A stretch of DNA of 64,000 bases, taken from positions 7,192,001-7,256,000 of the forward strand of contig NC_089423.1 of the NCBI RefSeq assembly GCF_013426205.1, in the 5' to 3' direction. Below, one piece after another: positions 42,753 to 53,800 of this stretch. The notes beneath the pieces were generated by a model. That model did not search any database, was not told the origin of the DNA, and was given only the letters and a program-made list of their open reading frames with translations. The position numbers and the translations under genes were made by a program. This DNA is from Metarhizium brunneum. Lineage: Eukaryota; Ascomycota; Sordariomycetes; Hypocreales; Clavicipitaceae. Numbering within the stretch: position 1 is the first letter of the stretch; each line of letters opens with the position of its first letter.

Positions 42753-44692
42753 TTACAGTCTAGACTTGGCCAGGGCTTTGCCCAAGGTATATCTATCCCA
42801 ATCGATATCCTTTATGCCAGCCTGAAACCGCTCCAGTCCATAAGCCGCCTCACTGTCCGGAAGCATCATGTCGTCAAAGACTCGACGGATGCCATCAGCC
42901 TGTTTGCTACCGCCTCCGCCATCCTCCCAAGCCAGTCTTACCAGCTCTTTGGTCAATGACGAGGACCGCGGTGCGCAATGCTTTAGGCCAATCAAGTAAG
43001 CATCAAGAGCGTCCTGTGGATTTACGTCCGGCCCAACAACCGTAGCAATTCTGCCTAATTGTACGAGTTCCTTTGCGGTAACTGAGCGAGCGGAAAGCAT
43101 AGCTTCGCGCGCAAACGAAACGCCAAGTTCTCGGATCACGTATTTCGATATGGTGGCCGGCGCAAGGCCGAGCCGCACCTCGGTAAGCTTGATGCTCGCC
43201 GCGGCGGTCATCAGACGAATATCGCACGCAAACGCGAGACCTACGCCGCCGCCAAAGGCTGGACCTTGCACGAGGGCGAGAGTAACTTGCGGCGCGTGGT
43301 CAATGGCCTCAAAAAGACGTGTCAAGCGGTTGAATTGTGCGTCTGTCGTTGCACCGCCTTTGGCAACTGGCGAGCTGCCCCTGCCCAGATCCATACCAGT
43401 GCAGAAATACTTGCCCTTGGCGGTTATTGCGATTCGTGTAATGGTTTGATCGGATTTTGCAGCCTCAAAAATCTTGGTGAGTTGTTCCATCATGGCGACT
43501 GTGAGAGCGTTGCCATTTTGGGGGCGGTTTAAAACGAGCTTGAGATTTGTGCCACTCCTGAATACTTGGATGCCCCTGTCTGCTGGTTTCTGCGTCCATT
43601 GCAGGCTTTCAACAGACGGCATGTCGCGAGATTTGGCGGTGCTTTGGGCCGCCCGAAGCGCATTGCCTGCCCGGCTAGAGTTGGGAGCAGAAAGCTGCTG
43701 AGAAATCCAGGCCCCTACGTCGACAAGTTGCGATAGGTTTACCCCAGTGTCGATTCCGGCCGTGTGCAGCGAGTATACCAAGTCTTCGGTCGCCAGATTG
43801 CCCTTGGCACCGGGCGCGTATGGGCAACCTCCAAGTCCGGCGACGCTGCTATCAAATACGCGTACGCCGCAGTGGTACGCCGCCCAGACATTTGCCATGG
43901 CTTGACCATATGTATCGTGGAAGTGTCCTGCCAGTTTTCCCACTGGGATACCTGCCTCGGTCAGAAACGAAACGAGGCTGCGCACCTGTGTAGGGGCGCC
44001 AACACCAGTGGTATCGCCCAGGCTGATTTCATAGCAACCCATGTCTAGTAACTCTTTCACGCAGTGCAGCACCGCCTGGTGAGGTGTAGGCCCGTCAAAG
44101 GGACATGCAAAGATGCAGGACACATAGCTGAAACGTTTATAAGCTTTCCGACGGAAATATAAGAGTACGAATTCGAGAAAATAGTAGAAAGCTTTGCTTA
44201 CCCACGCACGGAAATCCCGTGAGATAGTGCCCTCTCAGCAACCTTGCGACTATTGTCAAGACCTTGCTGCACGCTACATTTGATGTTGGCTTGACTGAAG
44301 CCCTCTGAGGCGCTCACAAAGACTGCAACTTCCTTGACGCCGTATTGCATCGCTATATCTAGGCCTTTGATATTTGGAATAAGAACAGGCGCTCTGGTTT
44401 GGGGATGTATTTGTAAAAGTTGTTGGACTTGGGTATCCTCGAGCACGGCCTTGCCATCTGCGAGCTGGGGCACAGCACGGGGGCTGACCATGGAGGTGAC
44501 CTCGATATTTTGAAGCCCCGTCGCGCATAGCTTTCTAATAAGCTCGACCTTGGTGGCTGTCGGAATAATTTCCTTCACGTTTTGCAGGCCATCACGGGGC
44601 CCGACTTCGACGATGCGAACCATATGGCTGGAATTGGCTGATGGCATGGTAAGTGATTGTTCGCCGCTTGCCCTGTGCTGTCGACTTGTCAT
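42753..44692 (-). CDS. HMG-CoA lyase fused to LiuC-like enoyl-CoA hydratase, PTS1 (621 aa)
   Basis: Two exons: 44692-44202 and 44127-42753. The intron is 74 bp and the phase closes to 622 codons. Residues about 24-320 are 3-hydroxy-3-methylglutaryl-CoA lyase: VGPRDGLQN (Arg33, Asp34), metal ligands His233 and His235 in GHFHD, Asn274, and catalytic Cys265 in SVAGLGGCPYAPGAKGN. Residues about 350-615 are a crotonase with GPAFGGGVGLAFACDIR and LTEVRLGLAPATIS, closest in text to methylglutaconyl-CoA hydratases of the bacterial LiuC kind. These catalyse consecutive steps of leucine breakdown: hydration of 3-methylglutaconyl-CoA, then cleavage of HMG-CoA to acetoacetate and acetyl-CoA. The C-terminus SRL is a peroxisomal PTS1. 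ATGs at 44647 or 44962 are alternative starts; the latter would add a His-Gly repeat. Confidence 0.87.
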
Positions 44693-44860
44693 TGGATGCA
44701 TGTGAGTTGTAGGCCGAGAAGGGCCCTTTGTCTCATACAAGAACACTAGACTTATGCCGCTCCATTTTCCCGGTACCAGTCTCATTTTGACATGAAGCAT
44801 GCCGCTCCCATTAGAACAGCGGTTGTGAGCCCCGGGTAGGCCGGACCGGGCCCACCAGCC

Positions 44861-44898
44861 GTGTCCGTGTCCGTGTCCGTGTCCGTGTCCGTGTCCGT
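44861..44898. repeat. hexanucleotide microsatellite (GTGTCC)n
   Basis: About six perfect copies of GTGTCC, 160 bp upstream of the chosen start of the lyase-hydratase gene. Read on the minus strand from the far upstream ATG it would encode a His-Gly repeat. I regard it as 5' non-coding. Confidence 0.8.
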
Positions 44899-46324
44899 GC
44901 CATCCACACCGTGCTCTCCATGTCCGTCTGTAAAGCGTCCCCTGCTCCATGACTATCGACATGGTATTGTTACATGAAGATTACATATGTAGCTTGATTA
45001 AAGTTATAGTAAAGCGCAATAGAAACTTTAACATTGAATAGAGTAGTGCATTTAAATCGTATTCAATGGCTAAACTCGCTTCAAACTTGGGGCACCCATT
45101 TCAAACAAGTGTACATCTGCGTTTCTGCGAAAGAGGTGCTATTATACCTGTAAATGCAAAGGAAGGAGGTGCAGCGAAAAGAGAATTACTACAAGGGATC
45201 ATCAGAGTACTGGTTTACAAAGATGCGAAAGCTTGAAAGCGTGTTTCTTCAATTAAGCTCTCAGGCTGGAAACAACTGTATTCGAAAGTCTGAAAGCCAT
45301 TAAAAATTACAGCGGATAGGAATAAACGACAGTGGTAGCATAATGAAATCAACCACTTGGCCTTCAGTTGCTTAGTATTTCAGCGACCCGGGATGCAGAC
45401 CAAGGGCGCAAATCAAAGCATCCCAACTCATCCAGCGCCATCAACTGGCCTAGGAAAGGCCTTTGTAACTTGTCGCATATTTCTATCAAATCTCTTCAAG
45501 CTAAGCGTTAAGCTCTCCTACTTAGGAGAACAGGTCGCTGGATTGGTTCTGTGTGCAGTAAAGACGGTTTTGGGCCAAGCAAACACTGCTTGAGTAGCAC
45601 AGAAGAACACCACACACATACCGCGGAGTTCTGGCGTAAAGAACCGCCGTAGGATTCTTGGATTGCGTGACAGCTTTTTTTTGGCTTTTTCATGATGAAG
45701 CGCTGCCTCGGTGACAATAGCAGCCGGTGGTGACATGCACTCTGCCACAGGCGCTTTGTGGCCATCGACGCTGCTCTTGTCTGTAGGTAGAGGGCTTTGG
45801 GAGCCGTATGGTTCAGTTCTTTCTCGAACAGTCATACCGCCAAGATGTAAAGAAATCTCTCGAGGCGACAGAGGCTGAGAATACGTAACTACTATTGTGG
45901 CGTTGTTGAATGACCGCAGCACGCCGTCGGAGCCAAGGAAAAGGAAATCATGAGCACCATGGTTGATCATTTTGCCGAGAACAGCTTGAAGAAGGCTTTA
46001 GGAGTCTTTACCCTGGGGAAGTGAGCTGCACCTGCAAAGAATACCCTTAGCGCTACTTTTGTCAAAGGCCCAAAAGTTGTAACGCGTGCAACAATATGGG
46101 CCAAGATTACTGTGTTCAGATAGGCATGCGGGCGAAACTCAGCCGGGTTGGCAATCCATGTTGCATGCGACAGAGCCAGAAGACAAGTTGATGTATGCGA
46201 TGCATGTTTGCTGCGAAAAGGTTTCCAAGGTGTGCTCGAGTAATTGTAAGACGTATGTGTCTCTGCTATCGACAGAGTCTTGGGATTGTTTGATGCTCAG
46301 ATGATACCAGTATCGGTCAACTTT
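44899..46324. other. no gene firmly recognised
   Basis: A minus-strand frame at 45518-45970 (150 codons, beginning MINHGAHDFLFLGSDGVLRS) reads somewhat like protein, but it has no signal peptide, family match or closing exon. The rest shows nothing. Confidence 0.3.
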
Positions 46325-46567
46325 CTAATTATTCATACTCGGTGGCGATTCTTCGTCGTACCGTAGCCACTTATCTATATGCTGGCCCTTGCAAAAATAC
46401 GGCTCATTATGACAAAGGTGGACAGCGCTTTGGCCGTTCTTTCGGCGCATTAAAGTTGTATGACAAACAGAGTAGATTCGAGCAGCCTCACGATTGCTTA
46501 GTTCAGGGCATCGTTCAATAGCCTGGAGGGCCAGCATTAACTGGATTTCGTCACTTTTTGTCACCAT
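46325..46567 (-). mobile_element. remnant of a Pogo/Fot1-type transposase (N-terminal helix-turn-helix)
   Basis: 80 codons starting MVTKSDEIQLMLALQAIERCP, followed by LSNREAARIYSVCHTTLMRRKNGQSA. This is the Psq-type helix-turn-helix that begins fungal Tc1/mariner-Pogo transposases (usual form: SxRxAAxxYxVxxTTLxRRxxG). The frame leaves the family right after this domain. No CENP-B helix or DDE catalytic domain follows, so this is a truncated or internally deleted copy. A domesticated single-domain DNA-binding protein is possible but less likely. Confidence 0.7.
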
Positions 46568-47003
46568 TTGTGGTTGCGTAGAAAATTGTTGCTTGAATCA
46601 GTTTTGCCATCTTGGGTGGTCGGTGGTACGTTACACAGCGTTCGGCTGAATTATTTACTACACTGTGATGAGAGTCAAGAGTCAAAAATGCGAAGTTAGG
46701 ATCGTTGTAAGGATCGTGTTGAAAGCTAAAGATTGCAGTGTGGACACAAGTATTCGACTAGCCGACGGCGTTGAACAACCCCGAAAGGGTCGAATACTTA
46801 TAAGCCCCTACTGTAGTATCTATCTATGAAGCGAAATCTGGTGTACATATAGTCCGTGGTTCACTTGACATTCATGTGATGCTTAGGTGAACCTGCGTTG
46901 CATTGCTATAGTAGCTCACTTACACCGTTCGTGAACAACCCGTGCGACCAGACTGTGACGTTCCACTTATGGATCCAGCGCCGCCTAGGCAGGCGGCTAA
47001 TTT

Positions 47004-47253
47004 GTGACAAGGGTTCAATATAGAATGCTTGGAGCAAAAGGGCTCAATTGAATAATAATCTTGTAGGATATTAAAGGTCTTAAATTATAATAAGAAAAAA
47101 AGAAAAAGATAACTACTTTATATATATAAAAAGAATATCTAGGCCTAAAGTTTTTACTTAGGTATATATTCTAATTATATAGCTAATAAGTCTTATATTA
47201 GTGAAGCCTTCTTGTTGGGCTTCACGATTTTGTTGGCCTTTTCGGTGCATTAT
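47004..47253 (+). repeat. miniature element, type A, copy 3
   Basis: Starts GTGACAAGGGTTCAATATAG and ends near GGCCTTTTCGGTGCATTATAA. It is collinear with 3322-3570 but more A+T-rich, by C-to-T and G-to-A changes. Its right end supplies the last codons and stop of the minus-strand secreted-protein model. Confidence 0.75.
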
Positions 47254-47707
47254 AATTCCATCTATCGTGGGTATAAATATCTTCTGCATAGCTGTACGTG
47301 CATTGTGTAAGTTCTTTCTTCTGCCCTATGTTATGACCCACGGAGATACATGTTGTAAATGCCTTATCACACTGCGCTTCGGACACTCCAAAGTTGAAAT
47401 TATCCTCAAGTGCCGTCTCGTTACATAACTCACGCTGCACCTGTTCTTTGGTGGTGGCTCGCGCGTCTTCGGCCCCGGACTGCTGGGTCGGCTGCTGCGG
47501 CTGGTTTGCCTGCTGACGTGTAAGCTTCTGCTCCGTATTCGGCCAATAGTTTTTTTTTTATTAAAAAAAAAAGTAGCTTGGGTAGTTATTTACAGTGTCT
47601 TGCGTTACACTTGCGCACGGTTGAGATCCTTCCGTTGGCAATAATGATTGTGGCAAAGCCATGCCAAGTCCAATAAGGACGGTAACAGCAGTAGGTGACA
47701 GCTTCAT
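47222..47707 (-). CDS. small secreted protein, two exons (139 aa), stop inside a miniature element
   Basis: Exon 1 is 47707-47594: a signal peptide (MKLSPTAVTVLIGLGMALPQS) and SQPCASVTQDT. A 66-bp intron (47528-47593, GTAAAT...GCAG) holds a homopolymeric T/A tract. Exon 2 is 47527-47222, phase 0. It starts with a Gln-rich stretch (RQQANQPQQPTQQSG) and continues with four more Cys (ELCNET, AQCDKA, TTCISV, TQCTYS). The last nine or so residues and the TGA lie in miniature element A, so the original C-terminus may be lost. Without splicing the frame stops in the T tract after about 48 residues. No family recognised; possibly an effector-like protein, intact or freshly damaged. Confidence 0.45.
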
Positions 47708-48009
47708 AGTAACGTCTTAGGTGATAAGGAAGTAAGGTGAAGAAGAATTTTAGAGATGTTTTTGAATAGAGTCAAGTCAAAACTATGATCTTTACAGCCT
47801 GTGCCGTTTGCCTGCAAGTACCTGCTCTTATAGAAAATAACCACAAGTAAGCTGTACAGGATTTCTATAATATAGATGCATAATAATAAAGTGGAGTCAC
47901 TCCATGCAAAATTGCGTGATTAATCAATGCTTATGGGTCCCAGGATCGTAGTATTATGCTGACAATAGCTAGAGAGTAGGGCCCGCCCGCCCGGGGGGGG
48001 TGTTTATAG
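47708..48009. other. gene-to-isochore boundary with G/C-only tract
   Basis: Upstream flank of the small secreted gene. At 47981-48001 a run made only of G and C (GGGCCCGCCCGCCCGGGGGG...) stands directly before the extreme A+T region. Confidence 0.5.
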
Positions 48010-48419
48010 ATAAAATAATAGTAGCTTAGGCTGCTAATACAAGACTAGCTCCACTAAAATAGCTAGTCTAAAACTAGCTTTGCTTTTTTAAAAAGCCTTA
48101 TTAATTAATACTTTTTTTATAAATTACTTATATAAATAATATAATTATTATATAATTAATTATTAATATATTAATATTTTACTTAAAAATTATATATAAT
48201 ATATATAATAAATAAACCTTATACTTAATATATATTATATATATAAAAGTATATAAATTTATATAATTATTATATAATTTTTATTAATTAATTATTAATT
48301 AATTATTAATTAATTATTAATTAATTAATAAAAAATTATATAATAATTATAAAAATATAATAAAAATAATATAAAAATTTTTCTTATAATAATTAATTAT
48401 AATTAAATTATAAAACTAT

Positions 48420-48620
48420 TAAATTATAATAAAAAAAATAAAAAAAAGGCTAGTTAATTACCAGGACCTACTAGTAACACAATTAATAGCTATACCTAGC
48501 TAATTTAATAGTAATATATAATTTAAAAAATAGTACACGCATTATAATACGTCAAATCCACTAGCTTAAGAGGTGATTTATAACCTTACACGCCGGCGAA
48601 AGCCTGCAACTCTGCGCGTA
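48420..48620 (+). repeat. RIP-damaged repeat X, copy 1 (least mutated)
   Basis: Contains GGCTAGTTAATTACCAGGACC, TATACCTAGC, AGAGGTGATTTATAACC and CACGCCGGCGAAAGCC. It still has CpG sites that are TA-rich in the other two copies, so it is closest to the ancestral sequence. Confidence 0.7.
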
Positions 48621-49063
48621 ATTATAAAACTATAAAATTAAAAATATATTTAATATATAAATTTTAATAAAATTACTTTTTTTTTAATAAATTATTAATT
48701 ACTTATTAATTTTTTATAATATTTAAATTTAATTTATTTTAGTTTAATATATTTAATTTTAATATAATAAATAATAATAAGCTTAATTTAAATAATTTAA
48801 AAGAATTTAAAAAATTAAATAATTTATTTATACTTAAAAAAAAATTATAAAAATAAAATATAAAATTTATAAATTCTTTTAAAGTAAATAATTATTAATA
48901 TTTATATAATTTTTTATATTTTATTAATTTATTATTAATTTATTAATTTATAAAATAAAAATAAAAAGTTTTTAAAAAATAACTTTTTAATTATATTATT
49001 AATATATTTAATAAAGTTAAATTAATACTTAATATAAAAAAATATAATAATAATAATATAAAT

Positions 49064-49860
49064 CCCTTTATAATAAAAGGGAAAACTATAATATAAAGCT
49101 ACTTTTTATTAACTAGCTTTATAATATTCTTCTTAATTTTCCCTTTTATTTTTTTTTCTTATTTTTTTAGTTATTTTATTAAGTTTTTTAATTTTTTTAA
49201 TATTTTTAGTTTTTAATAATATATTTTTTTTTATTAATATTTTTTATAATAATAGCTTTTTTATTACCCTTTTAAGCTTATTAGCTTTAATTCTTAAAGT
49301 TATAATAAGTAATTTACTTATATTAAGCTTATTATCTTTTTTAGTACTAGTTATAATTATAATTATTAATTACTAACTAAGTCTAATATTAGTAAGTAAA
49401 AAGCTATAATACTTTAGGGAGTAATATAAAGCTAGAAACCTATAAGTAGCTATATTATTTATAAAGTAATTTATTTAAATTAATATAGTATATAAAAGCA
49501 AAATAAAATAATTATAAAGAAGATAATAAGCTTTATAAAAGTTAGGACTTTATTAATTTATATTATATTAGATTACTTTAAGTTTTTTAAGGTATAACTT
49601 ATATAGTTATAAGTTATTATTATTATTATATATATTTTTAATATATAAAGTTATAAGCTTTTACTAGTATATAAGGTTATAAATCACCTTTTAAGCTAAT
49701 AAATTTAATATATTATAATATATATATATAATATTTTTTTAATTATATATTATTATTTAATTAGCTAGGTATAACTATTAATTATATTATTAGTAGGTCC
49801 TAGTAATTAACTAGCTTTTTTTTTATTTTTTTATTATAATTTAATAATAATATAAATTAA
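49064..49860 (-). repeat. RIP-damaged repeat X, copy 2 (inverted)
   Basis: Reverse complement of 62605-63380 over about 750 bp. The left edge AATCCCTTTATAATAAAAGG matches TTATAAAGGGATT at 63370, and the right edge TTAGTAGGTCCTAGTAATTA matches 62640-62660. It stands head-to-head with copy 1. Confidence 0.7.
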
Positions 49861-50406
49861 TTATTTATTTTTTATATTTTATTAGCTAAAAACTTTATTA
49901 ATAAATTATACTTATATAATTTATATAAAAGGTTTTAAGAAAAATAATTACAAAAAGCTTTAATAAATAATAAGTTATTTATTAAATTATTAATTTATTA
50001 ATAATTAATTATTAATTAATTAATATAAATTTAATATTTTTTAAGGTAAATTTAATTATTTTATATAATAATATTTATTATTTTAAATAAATTAATTAAA
50101 AATTATAAATTTTAATACTTAAATATTAAAGCTTATAAATATTTAGATTTAATATTATAAAATTAAACTTATTTTAAAATTATATTAAAATATTAGCTTT
50201 AATAATAAAAAGCTTATTATAAATATATAATTTTTTTTATAAAAAAAATAATAATAATATAAATTTATTTAATTTATTATAATTTATTAATAATTAATTA
50301 TTAATAAATTAAATAAATAAGCTTATATTATTAAAAATTAATTTTTAAAAAGCTTAGCTTATAAAAAAGCTAGCTTAAAAAATATATTATAGCTTTATAA
50401 GCTAAT

Positions 50407-50852
50407 TGTAACAGCTAAGGTTCCCAAGGAATAAACTAGTTATAGTTTATATTAGCAAAATAACTAGGGTAGTTAATCTAAGTAATTAATTATTATATTA
50501 GTAATAAGTTATAAATTATAATTAAGTAATTAGAATTAAAAAGTTATAAGTAAAGCTTATTTAATATAATAATTTATATTAAAAGCTAAGAAATTAAAGT
50601 TTATTTATAAAGTAAATTTAAAGGTTTTTATATATTATAATATTTACTTATTATTTATTAAAGTCTTAATAAATTATAATTATATATATATTATTAGTTT
50701 ATTTAAAGTTTATTAAATAATTAATAAATTTTCTCTTATTAATAGCTTATTTTAATTATTAATCTATTACTTATTATACTTATACTATTTTATAGCTTAT
50801 ATAATTAGCTTAACTTATAATTTATATTATAACTTATAACTAGATTATAATA
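50407..50852 (-). repeat. LTR at the left end of the retrotransposon
   Basis: Begins TGTAACAGCTAAGGTTCCC and ends TAACTAGATTATAATA. It aligns along its whole length with 57626-58071, with differences that are almost all transitions. Confidence 0.88.
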
Positions 50853-53800
50853 TAATATTCTCTTTTTTATAGTTTTACTCTTAAAATCTAAGCTTTATTT
50901 TATAAATAGTTTTATTTACTTTTTTTTTTATTAATTATAAGTATTTTATTTTCTTATAATATTTTTTTTTATTATATTTAATTATATAAAAAAATCTAAG
51001 AAATTTTATTTTATTATTAATTATATTATAATTATTATTTTTATTTATAAATAAAATTTTAAAGTATTACCTTATAATTATTATTTTAAAAAAAAAAGTT
51101 TTTATTAGATTATTAAAAGTATTAATTATTATATTTTTTATTATTTTTTAGGTTATTTTTATAATAATTTTTATACTTTTATAATAAATTATATATATAA
51201 AATTTTCTTATTATAATATATATTATTAATATATTTTAATAAGCTATATTATTAAAAAACTTTATTAGCTTAAAAAAAAAAGAAATTAATAAAAAAACTA
51301 TTAATTAAAAAGTATTATAAAGCTTAACTAAAAATAAATAAAGTATTAAATTATTTAATATATTTTTAATATATATATTATTATTTATATAAAAAAAGTT
51401 TAAAAATAACTTATTATAATTTTATTTTTTTAAAGAAAATAAAAAATATAAATTAAAAAAAAAAAAAAAAAGCTTAAAAGTATAAATTAAAATAGGTTTA
51501 ATAATAAAAGTTTAAGGCTATTTAAAATACTTAAAATTAAAGTACTTTTAATATTTTAAACTAAAATACTTTACTTAATATTAAGTTATAAGCTATTAAT
51601 AATATTATTATAATAAGTACTAATAATCTTTTAAGTATTTTATAAGTTTTTATATATTTTTCTTATTTTTATAGTTTTTTTATTTAATAAAATATTAATA
51701 TATTTTATTTTTTATTTTTATATTTAGAATTTATTTTACTTTATATTTTATTTTATTTATAATTTTAATATTTTTTTTATTAATATATTATTTAATACTT
51801 TTTTAAAAAGTAAAATATATATTATAAAATAATTTTTTATAATTTTTAATAATAAAAGTTTATAATTATTTATTAATATTTATTTTTTAATAATAAATAA
51901 TTTTAATTTTTTATAATTATAATATTATATTATTTTATTTTATATAAATTTTAATTTATATTATATTTTTTTATATAATTTTTTTAGTTTATTTACTTAT
52001 AATATTACTTATTTTACTTATAATTTTTTATATTATATTTAAAATACTTTAAGGTTAAATTTATAATTAATATAAGCTAGTATTTATTTTATTAATTCTA
52101 ATATTAAGTTATTATAAGCTAATTATATTATAAATAATTATTTAACTTAATTATTTTATTAATAATTAATATAATATTATAAATATTATTTAAGTATTTA
52201 ATTTAATTTTTTTATTTATTTATTTATTTATAAATAATATATAATACTTAATTTATAATTTATTTTAAGTTATATTATAAGTATTTATTAAAATTTAAAA
52301 ATAAATATATTTTTTTTATTTAATATAATTTTCTTTAATAGCTTATAATTACTTATTATTATTTATAAAAATATATATATAAGTTTTTTTATATTACTTA
52401 CTTTTTTATATAATAAAAAGTATTTATACTTTATAAGTTTATTTATAATTATAAATATATTATTATATTTTATATTAATTATTAGTTTTTTTAATATTAA
52501 TAGCTTTATAATATAATTAAAAGCTATTAATTCTTATAATTATATTAATATTAATAATAATTATAATTTTTTATATAGCTTATATTATAAAATCTTATTT
52601 TTTTTATATTATATATATTTATTAATAACTTTTTTAATTATTTTTTTAATTTTTAAAAAATTATATTATTATTATATTTTATTTAATATTTTATAAATTT
52701 TTTAATATTTATAAACTAAATATTTTATAAATTTTTTAATATTTATAAACTAAATATTTATATATTTTTTTAATATATTTTTCTTATAATTCTAAAAGTA
52801 TTTAGGTTTTTTTATAATACTTTAAAATAATTCTAGGTTTTATAAAATATTTTTTTAATATATTTATAAACCTAACTTTTTTTTTTACTTATTATTAGAT
52901 TTTTTTATATATTAGGTTTTTATTTTATATTTTTAATATAATATTTAATTATTTTTATTAAAAATTATTATTTATATTAATTTTAAAAAGTTATTTTATT
53001 ATTATAAATACTTTTATATTATAATTATTTTTTTAACTTAAAGTATTTATTTATTTATTCTTAAATTTTTTTTAATAAATAATTTTATAATTAAATTCTA
53101 AAAAATATTTAACTTATTAAATTTATTATTTATTTAATTATTATATTATTATAAAATAAAAAATATTTTTATAATTAATATATACTTTAATTTTATATTT
53201 ATTTTTTATAAAATAATATTTAAATTTCTTAAAAATATTAATAATTATTAAGAATTTTTTATTATAAATAAAATAATTAAATTTTATTTTATAAAGTTTT
53301 TTTAAGTAAAATATAATAAAATATAATTTTTTATTATTATTTTTTTATTTAATTTATATTTTTAAAATAAAATTTATTAAATTAATTTTTAATTTTATTT
53401 TTTTTTTAAGTTAAAAATTTTTAAAATAAATTTAAATATAATAAGTTTTTTAATTTTATTAAAAATATATTATATTTTATTATTTTAATTTTATTATTTA
53501 TTTTTTTTAATAAGTTTATTTAAAAATATTATAATTTTATTATAACTTTTAATAAATTTTTTATAATAATTTATAAAGCTTTTAAAGCTTTATATATTTT
53601 TAATATTTTTTAATATTAATTAATTTTTTATTACTTTAATTTTTATTTTTTTTATTTATATTTTATTTAATTATATTATATATTTTAAAAAGTTTATTTT
53701 TTATATATAAAACTTATATTTTATTAATTTAAATAATAATTTAATATTTTATAATATTTTTAATATTATATATATATATTTTTTATAGTTTTTTAAGGTT

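Noticed and set aside
44693..44962. N-terminal extension of the lyase with a His-Gly repeat
   Set aside because: Encoded by a microsatellite and lacking targeting features; a later ATG gives the usual lyase start, and the protein has a C-terminal peroxisomal signal.
45518..45970. 150-codon minus-strand frame starting MINHGAHDFLFLGSDGVL
   Set aside because: Some protein-like text, but no family, signal peptide or further exon could be supported; noted only in the region entry.
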